A stretch of DNA of 12,883 nucleotides from an uncultured Collinsella sp. (GCA_900752015.1 CAADTZ010000044.1:1-12883), one strand, 5' to 3'; shown: positions 1 to 7,254, counted from the stretch's first letter. Notes: generated by a model from the sequence alone, not told the origin. Program-made: numbers and translations.

Positions 1-1
1 C

Positions 2-58
2 TACCGTAACGAGGACGGCACCTGTGGGCGCCATGCTGCGATCGGCATGATGCTATGA
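2..58 (+). CDS. C-terminal tail of an unidentified upstream gene (partial)
   Basis: An open frame runs in from the left edge and ends in TGA at 56-58, encoding YRNEDGTCGRHAAIGMML. Its codons (CGT, AAC, GAG, GAC, GGC, ACC) match the local preference. The competing frame, which stops at 50, needs AGG and CGA codons. The stop overlaps the pstS start as ATGA (55-58), the usual arrangement for translational coupling, and pstS has no obvious Shine-Dalgarno of its own. In related operons a sensor kinase or response regulator often precedes pstS, but 18 residues are too few to identify the product. Confidence 0.4.
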   Translation, partial: YRNEDGTCGRHAAIGMML

Positions 59-891
59 GAAAGATCGTATCGGTCCTGAGCGCCGCTGTGTTTACGCTTA
101 CGCTGTGCGCCTGTTCTTCGGGATCTTCTACCTCTTCCATTACCGTGGCCGGCTCCACGACCTGCCTTCCTATCGCCGAGATTGCGGCCGAGGGCTTTAA
201 GGAGGAGACCGGCATCGACGTGCTCGTTTCCGGTTTGGGTTCTTCCGCTGGGATCGAGGCCGTCAGCGCCGGCACGGCCGATATCGCCAGCTCCTCCCGT
301 GGACTCAATGCCGACGAACAGGATCTGGGCCTGACTCCCATCGTCATTGCCCACGACGGTATTGCGGTCATCGTGAACGACGACAACCCCGTCGATAACC
401 TCTCGACCGAGCAGCTCCGCGATATCTACGCCGGCAAGATTACCAATTGGAAAGAGGTCGGTGGCGAGGACCTGAGGATTCAGGTCATCAACCGAGACGA
501 GGCGTCCGGTACGCGCGAGGCCTTCCGTACCATCGTGATGGATGGCACGCCGTTCGATCGCCGCTCGGCTGTTCTTTCGGGTACGGGCCAGGTGCGCGAC
601 GTGGTATCTCGTTCGCGTGGGGCCATCGGCTACATTTCGCTGGGCTTCGTCGATAGCCTCAACGCCAAGACCTCGGTCAAGGCCGTCTCGGTCAATCATG
701 TTGAGGCGTCCGAGAAGACGGTCGCGAGTGGCGGCTATCCCATCTCGCGCGACCTTTACTTCTTTGTGAAGGGTGCGCCTTCGCAGCAGGCGCAGGATTA
801 CATTGACTATGTGACGTCCGAAAAGATGGACAAGCAGATTCGCGAGGCGGGCTTTATTCCCGTCACCAACGACGAGAAGGGGAGTGAGTAG
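55..891 (+). CDS. pstS: Phosphate ABC transporter, substrate-binding lipoprotein PstS
   Basis: The 278-residue protein is the extracytoplasmic phosphate receptor that delivers phosphate to the PstCAB transporter. It begins with a lipoprotein signal (MRK, then a hydrophobic stretch to LCAC), so Cys20 is the likely lipidated residue and the protein should be tethered to the outer face of the membrane. Typical PstS motifs are present: AGSTT at 32-36, GSSAGIEAV at 62-70, ADIASSSR at 75-82, and the phosphate-loop segment RDEASGTREAF at 147-157. The length fits the family. The start overlaps the preceding stop by ATGA and no good SD is seen, so translation is probably coupled. It is the first pst gene of an operon in which pstC begins 1 nt after the pstS stop. 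The pst promoter lies outside the window, so Pho control cannot be judged. Confidence 0.96.
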   Translation: MRKIVSVLSAAVFTLTLCACSSGSSTSSITVAGSTTCLPIAEIAAEGFKEETGIDVLVSGLGSSAGIEAVSAGTADIASSSRGLNADEQDLGLTPIVIAHDGIAVIVNDDNPVDNLSTEQLRDIYAGKITNWKEVGGEDLRIQVINRDEASGTREAFRTIVMDGTPFDRRSAVLSGTGQVRDVVSRSRGAIGYISLGFVDSLNAKTSVKAVSVNHVEASEKTVASGGYPISRDLYFFVKGAPSQQAQDYIDYVTSEKMDKQIREAGFIPVTNDEKGSE

Positions 892-892
892 C

Positions 893-1819
893 ATGGAAGC
901 ACAGGAAAACTCCCAGACTGAGCAGAATGTTCAGACGCCCAAGAAGCGCGAGCTGGCGCTCGTATCGCGCAGCACCTATATCAAGGAGAAGGCGCTGCAG
1001 TGGATCTTCTTTGCCTGCGCGTTCTTGGCGGTCGTTACCGTCATCCTGATTTTTGTCTTTACCACGTACTCGGCGCTGCCCGTCTTTACTGACATCGGTC
1101 TGGCGGACTTCTTTAGCTTTACGTGGGCGCCTTCCGAGGGCCACTACGGAATCTTGTCGCTGCTTGCCGGCTCGGGTCTGGTGACCGTCGGTGCGCTCGC
1201 CATGGGCGTGCCGCTAGGTGTGGGCACGGCCGTGTACCTGGTCGAGATTGCCAGCAAGCGCGTGCGCAAGCTCATCAGCCCTGCCGTCGACCTGCTGGCC
1301 GGCATCCCTTCTATCATCTACGGCTTTTTCGGCATGATCATCATCCGCCCGTTTATCGCACAACTGACCGGCGGCCTTGGTTTTGGTGCGCTGACGGCGT
1401 GGTTTGTGCTCGCCATCATGATCGTCCCTACCATCACCACGCTCACCATCGATGCTCTCAATTCCATTCCCATGGGCATCCGCGAGGCATCGTATGCCAT
1501 GGGCGCCACCAAGTGGCAGACCATCTATAAGGTCGTGCTACCTGCCGCGAAGCTGGGTATCGTTGATGCCATCGTGCTGGGTATGGGCCGTGCCATCGGC
1601 GAGACCATGGCCGTGCTCATGGTCGTGGGTAACGCCCCGGTTATTCCCGACAGCATTGCGAGCCCCATCTCGACGCTCACGAGCCAGATTGCGCTCGACA
1701 TGAGCTATTCCTCGGGTCTGCACCGCTCGGCGCTGTTCGGCATGGGCGTGGTCCTGTTTATCATCTCCGCCACGCTGGTGGGCATCGTCCGTCTGATTTC
1801 CAAGAAGAAGAGGGGGTAG
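893..1819 (+). CDS. pstC: Phosphate ABC transporter, permease PstC
   Basis: The 308-residue integral membrane protein is one half of the PstC-PstA channel. A hydrophilic N-terminus is followed by about six membrane segments, near residues 36-60, 86-118, 136-155, 168-188, 223-247 and 279-303. The ABC permease EAA-type loop that docks on PstB is REASYAMGATKWQTIYKV at 197-214, followed by GRAIGETMA at 232-240, both typical of PstC/PstA. The ATG at 893 is preferred because GGGGAG at 880-885 sits 7 nt upstream. A GTG at 884 in the same frame would add three residues but overlaps the SD. The start is separated from the pstS stop by a single base, so the two genes must be co-transcribed. Confidence 0.95.
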   Translation: MEAQENSQTEQNVQTPKKRELALVSRSTYIKEKALQWIFFACAFLAVVTVILIFVFTTYSALPVFTDIGLADFFSFTWAPSEGHYGILSLLAGSGLVTVGALAMGVPLGVGTAVYLVEIASKRVRKLISPAVDLLAGIPSIIYGFFGMIIIRPFIAQLTGGLGFGALTAWFVLAIMIVPTITTLTIDALNSIPMGIREASYAMGATKWQTIYKVVLPAAKLGIVDAIVLGMGRAIGETMAVLMVVGNAPVIPDSIASPISTLTSQIALDMSYSSGLHRSALFGMGVVLFIISATLVGIVRLISKKKRG

Positions 1820-1822
1820 GCT

Positions 1823-2728
1823 ATGTCCGATTCCGTTGACACGACGGTCGATACGACCTCGTCGCGCGAGCGCATCAAGCGTGCCCTTTCCCACGGCAAG
1901 AAGGGCCGCATCAACAAGGACCTGTCCAACAAGATCATGCTTGGCGTGTTTCGTGCCGCTGCCTACATCACCACGCTGGTGCTGGTCGCTATCATCGCCT
2001 ACGTGGTCATCAACGGCCTGCCACACATCTCGCTCGACTTTATCTTCGGTTGGCCCCAGGGCGTCAACGCCGAGGGCGGAATTTGGCCCACGATCGTCTC
2101 GACCGTCTACGTGACGGCGCTCGCCATGCTTATCTGCACGCCGATCGCTGTGCTGGCAGCCGTCTATCTGGCCGAGTACGCCAAGCAGGGCAAGGTCGTC
2201 GAGCTCATTCGCTACGCTGCTGACGCTTTGGCCTCGGTGCCCTCCATCGTTATGGGCCTGTTTGGCTACGCCTTGTTTGTCGAGGCCATGGGCCTGGGCC
2301 TTTCGATGGTCTCGGCCGCCCTGGCACTCGCGCTCTTGATGCTTCCCATCGTCATGCGCACCACCGAAGAGGCCATTCGCGCCGTTCCGCGCTATATCCG
2401 TTGGGGCGCGTACGGCCTGGGTGCCACCAAGTGGCAGGTTGTCTCCAAGATCGTGCTTCCTTCTGCCTTTGGCCGTATTGCCACGGGCATCGTCCTTGCC
2501 ATCGGCCGTGCCATCGGCGAGACCGCGGTGGTGCTCTACACCATGGGCCAGGCCATCAATCTACCTATTTCGCCGCTCGATTCCGGCCGCCCCATGACGG
2601 TTCATCTGTACCTGCTTGCCAACGACGGCATCAACATGAACGCAGCCTACGGCACCGCGCTCTTGTTGATGGTGATCATTTTGGCCTTCAACCTGTTTGC
2701 GCGCTTCCTGTCGCGCAAGCGTCGCTAG
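1823..2728 (+). CDS. pstA: Phosphate ABC transporter, permease PstA
   Basis: The 301-residue membrane protein is the partner permease of PstC. The N-terminal 35 residues are hydrophilic and basic. Membrane segments lie near residues 45-66, 92-120, 136-156, 160-178, 220-240 and 276-296. The cytoplasmic coupling loop is GAYGLGATKWQVVSKIVLP (195-213), followed by GRAIGETAVV (228-237). The shared GATKWQ and GRAIGET motifs show its common origin with PstC. The start is supported by a purine-rich SD, AGAGGGGG, at 1809-1816, formed by the end of pstC. Only 3 nt separate the two genes. Six-segment length and order are normal for PstA. Confidence 0.95.
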   Translation: MSDSVDTTVDTTSSRERIKRALSHGKKGRINKDLSNKIMLGVFRAAAYITTLVLVAIIAYVVINGLPHISLDFIFGWPQGVNAEGGIWPTIVSTVYVTALAMLICTPIAVLAAVYLAEYAKQGKVVELIRYAADALASVPSIVMGLFGYALFVEAMGLGLSMVSAALALALLMLPIVMRTTEEAIRAVPRYIRWGAYGLGATKWQVVSKIVLPSAFGRIATGIVLAIGRAIGETAVVLYTMGQAINLPISPLDSGRPMTVHLYLLANDGINMNAAYGTALLLMVIILAFNLFARFLSRKRR

Positions 2729-2740
2729 TTAAGGAGTCCC

Positions 2741-3544
2741 ATGTCCGTTTATCAGTCCGCTCCCACGTTGGAGCAAGCGGCCATTACGGCCAAGGATTTC
2801 AACTTTTGGTACGGTGACTTTCATGCGCTGACGGGGCTTGACCTCAACATCGCCAAAAACGCCATCACCTCCTTCATTGGCCCTTCGGGCTGCGGCAAGT
2901 CGACGTTTTTGCGCTGCATCAACCGCATGAATGACCTGATCGAGGGTACGCGCGTCGAGGGCACCATGACGCTCGACGGCAACGATATCTATGCCGAGGG
3001 CGTCGACCCGGTCGACCTCCGTCGTCGCGTGGGCATGATCTTTCAGCAGCCCAACCCGTTTCCCAAATCCATCTACGAGAATGTCGCCTTTGGCCCTCGT
3101 CTGCAGGGCGTGACTAGCAAAAGCGACCTCGATGACATCGTGGAAGAATCGCTCAAGCGCGCCAACCTCTGGAAAGAGGTATCCAATCAGCTCAACAAGG
3201 ACGGTTTGGCGCTCTCGGGTGGTCAGCAGCAGCGTCTGTGCATCGCGCGCGTGCTTGCGGTGCAACCCGATGTCCTTCTGATGGACGAGCCCTGCTCCGC
3301 CATCGACCCCACGTCCGTCTCTAAGGTCGAGGATCTGATGGCCGAGCTGGCGCCCGAGATGACGATCATCATCGTCACGCATTCAATGCAGCAGGCAGCT
3401 CGTATTAGCGATTACACCGCGTTCTTCTTGCAGGAAGTTGCCGGCGAGCCCGCCACGCTCATCGAATATGGTCAAACCGACGCGATCTTCACCAGTCCGG
3501 TGGATTCGCGGACGGAAGACTATATCACCGGCCGCTTTGGCTGA
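2741..3544 (+). CDS. pstB: Phosphate ABC transporter, ATP-binding protein PstB
   Basis: The 267-residue cytoplasmic ATPase powers phosphate import through PstC/PstA. All ABC motifs are intact: Walker A GPSGCGKST at 47-55, Q-loop FQQPNPFP at 101-108, signature LSGGQQQR at 158-165, Walker B VLLMDEP at 178-184, D-loop SAID at 186-189, and switch histidine His214 in VTHSM. The FQQPNPFPKSIYENV stretch and the CSAIDP D-loop are characteristic of PstB among ABC ATPases. A clean AAGGAG SD at 2731-2736 precedes the ATG. The gene follows pstA after 12 nt, and phoU follows after a 92-nt gap with small inverted repeats. Confidence 0.97.
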   Translation: MSVYQSAPTLEQAAITAKDFNFWYGDFHALTGLDLNIAKNAITSFIGPSGCGKSTFLRCINRMNDLIEGTRVEGTMTLDGNDIYAEGVDPVDLRRRVGMIFQQPNPFPKSIYENVAFGPRLQGVTSKSDLDDIVEESLKRANLWKEVSNQLNKDGLALSGGQQQRLCIARVLAVQPDVLLMDEPCSAIDPTSVSKVEDLMAELAPEMTIIIVTHSMQQAARISDYTAFFLQEVAGEPATLIEYGQTDAIFTSPVDSRTEDYITGRFG

Positions 3545-3616
3545 TCGGCGCGACTAGTCCCAAGCCGATCGGACCTGGTCCGGTGCGTATTCACTGTGCG
3601 GGCGGCATGACCGCAC
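3543..3616 (+). repeat. Cluster of short inverted repeats between pstB and phoU
   Basis: The 92-nt pstB-phoU gap is the longest in the operon and holds three small dyads. GATCGGC (3543-3549) pairs with GCCGATC (3564-3570). GGACC-T-GGTCC fills 3571-3581. GTGCGG (3596-3601) pairs with CCGCAC (3611-3616) around a 9-nt loop. None is followed by a run of T, so they do not look like a full terminator. They could form an mRNA processing, stabilising or partial attenuation structure that sets PhoU level relative to PstB. The dyads are seen; the function is a guess. Confidence 0.5.
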
Positions 3617-3636
3617 CCAACTGATTGGAGTGAACC

Positions 3637-4494
3637 ATGCGCAAACTGTTTTCCCGTCAGCTCATCGAGGCCCGCCACGAGATGCTGAGCATCTACGAGG
3701 CCGTCGATCTGGCCCTCCACGATGCCGTTAAGGCCTATGTGACCGACGACCGCAAGCTCGCCACCAAGACCAAGAAGCGCACGCTTTCGATTGACGCGCG
3801 CTGCGCTAACTTGGAGGCCGTGTGCTACAACCTGATCGCCACGCAGTCGCCGGTCGCCTCCGACTTCCGCTTGCTGCAGACGATCATCTACGTCGACTTT
3901 AACCTGCAGCGCATGACCGATAAGGTTCGCCAGATCTGCCGCGCCACGCGCCATATGATCAAGGCTGACATCTCGCTGCCCAAGGAGCTTGTCGGTACGG
4001 TCGAGGCCGAGGCTGAGGCCGTCTACCAGGTGTTGGGCTCTTCGCTTTCTGCGCTCGTCACCAATGACATGTCCATCATCTGCAACTTGGCCGTCGAGGA
4101 CGAGCCAGTGCACGCCGCCTATGAGAAGTTCTTCCGCACCTTTAACCGTATGGATACGGGCGACTTTATGGACGACGACAGCAACTATGACGATCTGCGT
4201 CGCGCCATCATGGTTTCGCGCTACCTCGATCGCATCGCTTCGATTTCCATCGATGCCGCCTGCCGTCTGACCTTCCTGTTGACTGGTCAGCGTATGAATG
4301 CCGGCGATATCGCCCGCACTGATGAGGATGAGCTCGAGAGCATGCGCGTGCCTTCGGGCGAGGGTGTTATCATGAGGCCCGCCGTCGACGCTCGCTACGT
4401 TGCCAAGGTGCCCGCTAACGAGGTCAGCGAGGGTCTTCGCTACCTGCTCGATCATCTTGAGGACGAGGACGATGGCGAGGACGACGAGGAGTAA
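3637..4494 (+). CDS. phoU: PhoU family phosphate regulator
   Basis: The 285-residue, mostly helical protein is placed directly after pstB, the standard spot for PhoU, which restrains phosphate uptake and PhoR signalling. The N-terminus (FSRQLIEARHEMLSIYEAVD) and the two three-helix repeats separated near residues 115-120 fit the family. It is longer than the usual 215-240 residues: an extra segment follows residue 220 and the protein ends in an acidic tail (LEDEDDGEDDEE, 274-285). The metal-site motifs, normally [E/D]xxxD, are each one ligand short: QRMTD at 91-95 and DRIAS at 198-202. TGGAGTGA at 3625-3632 is a good SD. A strong hairpin follows the gene. Identity as PhoU rests on position and overall pattern; the divergent metal sites are noted as a finding. 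Confidence 0.87.
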   Translation: MRKLFSRQLIEARHEMLSIYEAVDLALHDAVKAYVTDDRKLATKTKKRTLSIDARCANLEAVCYNLIATQSPVASDFRLLQTIIYVDFNLQRMTDKVRQICRATRHMIKADISLPKELVGTVEAEAEAVYQVLGSSLSALVTNDMSIICNLAVEDEPVHAAYEKFFRTFNRMDTGDFMDDDSNYDDLRRAIMVSRYLDRIASISIDAACRLTFLLTGQRMNAGDIARTDEDELESMRVPSGEGVIMRPAVDARYVAKVPANEVSEGLRYLLDHLEDEDDGEDDEE

Positions 4495-4531
4495 GTAACC
4501 CCGTTCGTCGAAAGATTGTAAATACCTAAGT

Positions 4532-4565
4532 GAGCGCGGCCTTGCACATGCGAGGCCGCGCTCTT
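4532..4565 (+). terminator. Strong hairpin after phoU, probable terminator of the pst operon
   Basis: GAGCGCGGCCT (4532-4542) pairs perfectly with AGGCCGCGCTC (4553-4563) around a 10-nt loop, 37 nt after the phoU stop. Only two T follow directly (TTGCGTT), so the U tract is weak. It may be an inefficient intrinsic terminator or a 3'-end stabiliser. It separates the phosphate operon from the yggS-divIVA group. Confidence 0.65.
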
Positions 4566-4613
4566 GCGTTAGCATGGGACTACTTGTTTGGCTGTCAGCG
4601 GAGGCGATTAGCA

Positions 4614-5351
4614 ATGGATAACTATTTGGACTTGATGCGCGCTCGCCGCGAGCAGATTCTGGAACGTTTTTATGCGGCGCTCGATCGCGCAGGCCGTCCC
4701 CACGACGCCGCGAGCCTCATTGCCGTGTCCAAGACCGTTGGTGTCGATGAGACCGTTGCCGCCATCCAGGCGGGGTATCGCCATTTTGCCGAGAACCGCC
4801 CGCAGGAGCTGGTTCGCAAGCTCACGGGTCTGGCGGAGCATCCGGAGCTGCCCGAGGTGCGCTTCGATATGATCGGCAACCTGCAGACCAATAAGATCAA
4901 TGCGGTGCTGGGCTCAGCCGAGCTGATTCACTCGGTGGGTTCGCTGCATCTGGCGCAGGCGATCTCGAGCCGTGCTGTTCGCAAGATTGAGGCAGGCGAG
5001 CTCGCCGGCCCCCAGCGTGTGCTCATTGAGGTCAATGTGAGTGGTGAGGAGTCGAAGGGAGGCTTTTCGCCCGATGAGATTCGCGCCGCCGCGGGTGAGC
5101 TTGCGGAACTTGAGGGAATTTGCGTACAGGGGCTTATGACTATGGCGCCCCGGGGGAATAAGGATGTGGCACGCCGCACCTTTGCGGGGCTTCGTGAGCT
5201 GAGGGATGAGCTGGAGGCGGCGCATCCCGATTTGAACCTGCCTGAGCTTTCCTGCGGCATGAGCGAGGACTTTGAGCCTGCCCTTGAGGAGGGCTCTACG
5301 CTCGTTCGCCTGGGCAGGGTAGTATTTAGCCCGGAGTTTGCAGTAAAATAA
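4614..5351 (+). CDS. yggS: YggS/PLPBP family pyridoxal-phosphate homeostasis protein
   Basis: The 245-residue protein is a single-domain alanine-racemase-like TIM barrel that binds PLP but is not thought to catalyse a reaction. The family (E. coli YggS, B. subtilis YlmE, cyanobacterial PipY) buffers PLP and affects amino-acid and vitamin B6 balance. The PLP lysine is Lys40 in LIAVSKTV. Other family marks are HFAENRPQEL near 61-70, MIGNLQTNKI near 87-96, VNVSGEESKGGF near 144-155, GLMTMAP near 178-184, and LSCGMSEDFEPA followed by GSTLVRLGR near the end. The ATG at 4614 is chosen because GGAGG (4600-4604) lies 9 nt upstream. An earlier in-frame start would lie inside the preceding hairpin. It opens the group yggS-sepF-yggT-divIVA, a conserved neighbourhood in Gram-positive bacteria. 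Confidence 0.93.
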   Translation: MDNYLDLMRARREQILERFYAALDRAGRPHDAASLIAVSKTVGVDETVAAIQAGYRHFAENRPQELVRKLTGLAEHPELPEVRFDMIGNLQTNKINAVLGSAELIHSVGSLHLAQAISSRAVRKIEAGELAGPQRVLIEVNVSGEESKGGFSPDEIRAAAGELAELEGICVQGLMTMAPRGNKDVARRTFAGLRELRDELEAAHPDLNLPELSCGMSEDFEPALEEGSTLVRLGRVVFSPEFAVK

Positions 5352-5411
5352 GGCTCTGAAGTGCGCACTGATTATCGGGGCGCCTGCACTAAACCGCGAG
5401 AGGACACAACC

Positions 5412-6134
5412 ATGGGCTTCCTTGACGAGATTAAAAATAAGATGCACCTGGGCGGCCAGCAGGGTTACGACCAGGGTTATGGCCAGGACGACGACTACGG
5501 CTACGATGACGGCTACGACGATGGCTATCAGAACAACGGCTACAGCGGTGCTTCGGGCGAGGGCTTCTACACCCAAGACGAGCCGAGCAACGGCCTGCTT
5601 GGTCAGACGCGTCGCGGTGAGGCCGAGTCGGTCGCGGTGTACACGCGCTCCGGTCAGCTGGTCGGCGATGACTCCCGCCATGCCACGACGTATAACCCGC
5701 CTTCGCGCTCGCAGGACAGTGTTGCGAGCGGTTATCGTCCTGGTGCCTATGACACGCCGTCTAGCTACGCCGAGAACCCCCGCGCCCGTGCCGCCGCTGC
5801 GCCCGCGCCTGCACCGAGCGATGCCTCGGCCTATGCGAGCAATATCATCAACGCCACGCCGCAGCTGCCGGCCTATGTCCTGCGCCCCGAGAGCTATGAC
5901 GACGTGGAGACCGTGGTTCGCCGCGTTCGCACCAAGCAGCCTGTCGCACTGATTTTTGTGGGCGTACGCACCGAAGTCGCCAAGCGCGTCTTGGACTTCT
6001 CTTACGGCTTTGCCTGCGGTCTGGGTGCCACGGTCAAGGAGGTGGGCGACCGCGTGTTCATGGTGCTGCCCGCCGGTTGCGAGGTCAAAGATTCCGATCT
6101 CAAGAAGCTTCGTGCGGACGGCTACCTTAAGTAA
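5412..6134 (+). CDS. sepF: Cell division protein SepF
   Basis: The 240-residue protein anchors FtsZ filaments to the membrane at the division site. MGFLDEIKNKMHL is the amphipathic N-terminal helix that binds membrane in SepF. Residues 16-55 are very rich in Tyr, Gly and Asp (repeats such as GYDDGYDDGY), and residues 100-140 form a Ser/Ala/Pro linker. The folded SepF domain lies at about 152-227, with RPESYDDVETVVRRV, a hydrophobic strand VALIFVGV, the helix AKRVLDFSYGFACGL, and GDRVFMVLPAGCEV. The ATG at 5412 is preferred over an in-frame GTG at 5361 because only it gives the conserved helix at the N-terminus, with AGAGGA at 5399-5404 as SD. The linker is longer and more tyrosine-rich than in many relatives. 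The stop is followed by yggT in the same reading frame. Confidence 0.94.
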   Translation: MGFLDEIKNKMHLGGQQGYDQGYGQDDDYGYDDGYDDGYQNNGYSGASGEGFYTQDEPSNGLLGQTRRGEAESVAVYTRSGQLVGDDSRHATTYNPPSRSQDSVASGYRPGAYDTPSSYAENPRARAAAAPAPAPSDASAYASNIINATPQLPAYVLRPESYDDVETVVRRVRTKQPVALIFVGVRTEVAKRVLDFSYGFACGLGATVKEVGDRVFMVLPAGCEVKDSDLKKLRADGYLK

Positions 6135-6143
6135 AGACAAGAC

Positions 6144-6158
6144 GAGGAGATTCCCATC
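6144..6158 (+). promoter_or_regulatory. Shine-Dalgarno that points to an ATC start for yggT
   Basis: GAGGAG at 6144-6149 lies 6 nt before an ATC codon at 6156, ideal spacing for initiation. From the sepF stop to the ATG at 6234 the yggT frame has no ATG, GTG or TTG. The only other rare candidate, ATT at 6150, touches the SD and is too close. The site therefore supports initiation at a non-canonical AUC codon. Confidence 0.6.
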
Positions 6159-6437
6159 AACATCTACACTATCGTTCAGCTGGTCAACACGCTGTTCAAC
6201 TTCTATTCCACGCTTATTGTCGTCTACTGCTTTATGACGTGGATTCCCATGAAGCAGGGTGGTTTGCTTCAGGATATTGCCGCGGTGCTTGATAGCGTGT
6301 GCGGTCCGTGGCTCAACCTGTTCCGTCGTTTCATCCCGCCGATGGGCGGTATCGATTTTTCGCCGGTCGTTGCGATTATTGCGTTGCAGTTGGTGCAGAG
6401 GCTGGTTCTGCAGCTTCTTATAGGTATACTCGTGTAG
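6156..6437 (+). CDS. YggT/YlmG family membrane protein, apparent ATC start
   Basis: From the ATC at 6156 the product is 93 residues, the usual size for the YggT family of small two-helix membrane proteins (YlmG in Gram-positives), linked to cell division and envelope organisation. The first membrane helix spans about residues 5-28 (YTIVQLVNTLFNFYSTLIVV). Then come the family motif LNLFRRFIPPMGGIDFSP (54-71) and a second helix at 71-92. Starting at the first ATG (6234) would give only 67 residues and cut the first helix in half, so the upstream start is needed. It lies 21 nt after sepF in the same frame and precedes divIVA. ylmH, usually found between these genes, is absent. A sequencing error that changed ATG to ATC is the main alternative. 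Confidence 0.85.
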   Translation: MNIYTIVQLVNTLFNFYSTLIVVYCFMTWIPMKQGGLLQDIAAVLDSVCGPWLNLFRRFIPPMGGIDFSPVVAIIALQLVQRLVLQLLIGILV

Positions 6438-6498
6438 AACTGACTTAGTAACTTACGTCGGGCGTGTAGCGCCGAGGCGATGAAAAAGGAGACTTGTT

Positions 6499-7173
6499 AT
6501 GGCTATTACCCCTGCAGACATCCAGGCTCAGACTTTCTCTGAGGCCAAGCGTGGCTACGATCCTGCCGAGGTCGACGTCTTCTTGGAGACGCTGTCCTCT
6601 GAGGTTGACGCTATGCTCGCTAAGATCGTCGACCTTAAGGGTCGTCTGACTGCTACCGAGCAGCAGCTTGCCGATGCGCAGGCTCAGCTTGCCCAGGCTC
6701 AGGATGCCCCCGCCCAGGCCGTTCCTGCCGCCCCCGTGGCTGCTCCCGCCCCTGACTTCTCCGCTCAGGAGCGCCAGATTTCCGCTGCCCTGATCGCTGC
6801 CCAGCAGACCGCTGAGACCATCGTCAACGATGCCAATGAGAACGCTGAGCGTATTCGCAACGAGGCTGACGCTAAGGCCCGCGAGGTTATCCGCCAGGCT
6901 CTGACCGAAAAGCAGGCCGAGCTCGAGGAGATCGATCGTCTCAAGGCTTCTCGTGAGGAGTTCAAGGCCGAGTATCTCAAGCTCATCCAGCACTTCATGG
7001 ACGATGCCCAGAACTCCTTCCCGGCCGACCTCATGGCCTCCACGCCGGTCGGTTCTGCCGCTTCTCCTGCGGTGACTGTTCCCGCCGAGCCGCTACCCGT
7101 CGCTGACCCGGTTGTCCCCGTGGCCGATCCCTTCGCCCCGATCGACAACTTTGCTGCCGACGACCTGGACTAA
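6499..7173 (+). CDS. divIVA: DivIVA domain protein (polar/septal organiser)
   Basis: The 224-residue coiled-coil protein belongs to the DivIVA family, which binds curved membrane at poles and septa and recruits growth and division proteins. The conserved N-terminal domain is clear: ITPADIQAQTFSEAKRGYDP followed by AEVDVFLETL (residues 3-32), containing the F...RGYD..EVD.FL pattern. A first coiled coil covers about 33-68, an Ala/Pro linker covers 69-86, and a second long coil covers about 88-170 and is rich in Gln, Ala and Glu. The C-terminal 50 residues are disordered, Pro/Val/Ala-rich and acidic at the end. AAGGAG at 6486-6491 is a good SD. Codon use favours GCT, CGT and GAG, as in highly expressed genes. 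It ends the yggS-sepF-yggT-divIVA group and is followed by a clear terminator. Confidence 0.93.
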   Translation: MAITPADIQAQTFSEAKRGYDPAEVDVFLETLSSEVDAMLAKIVDLKGRLTATEQQLADAQAQLAQAQDAPAQAVPAAPVAAPAPDFSAQERQISAALIAAQQTAETIVNDANENAERIRNEADAKAREVIRQALTEKQAELEEIDRLKASREEFKAEYLKLIQHFMDDAQNSFPADLMASTPVGSAASPAVTVPAEPLPVADPVVPVADPFAPIDNFAADDLD

Positions 7174-7200
7174 CATTCGGCCTACAATTTAGTGCCTAGA

Positions 7201-7229
7201 AAGGACCCGCAGCTTGCGGGTCCTTTTTT
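7201..7229 (+). terminator. Intrinsic terminator of the divIVA operon
   Basis: AAGGACCCGC (7201-7210) pairs with GCGGGTCCTT (7216-7225) around the loop AGCTT, followed by a run of six T ending at 7229. It begins 28 nt after the divIVA stop. This is a textbook Rho-independent terminator. Confidence 0.95.
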
Positions 7230-7254
7230 ATGACTGTGCCGGGGTGTGTAACAT

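Noticed and set aside
884..892. GTG start for pstC three codons upstream
   Set aside because: It overlaps the SD that fits the ATG at 893.
1..894. Long minus-strand ORF (297 codons) opposite pstS
   Set aside because: It is a mirror of pstS codon structure in GC-rich DNA: no SD or recognisable domain, and it runs off the edge.
4530..4613. Upstream start for yggS
   Set aside because: It lies within the hairpin after phoU and would add residues foreign to the family; the SD supports 4614.
3520..4614. Minus-strand ORF of 364 codons opposite phoU
   Set aside because: The real phoU is on the other strand with a good SD; this product is a His/Asp/Val-rich antisense translation without family features.
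5361..5411. GTG start for sepF
   Set aside because: It would bury the membrane helix MGFLDEIKNKM, which must be N-terminal in SepF.
4914..6140. Minus-strand ORF of 408 codons opposite yggS and sepF
   Set aside because: It spans two recognisable genes and their spacer, and its Arg/Val/Ala repeats are simply the antisense of the sepF linker.
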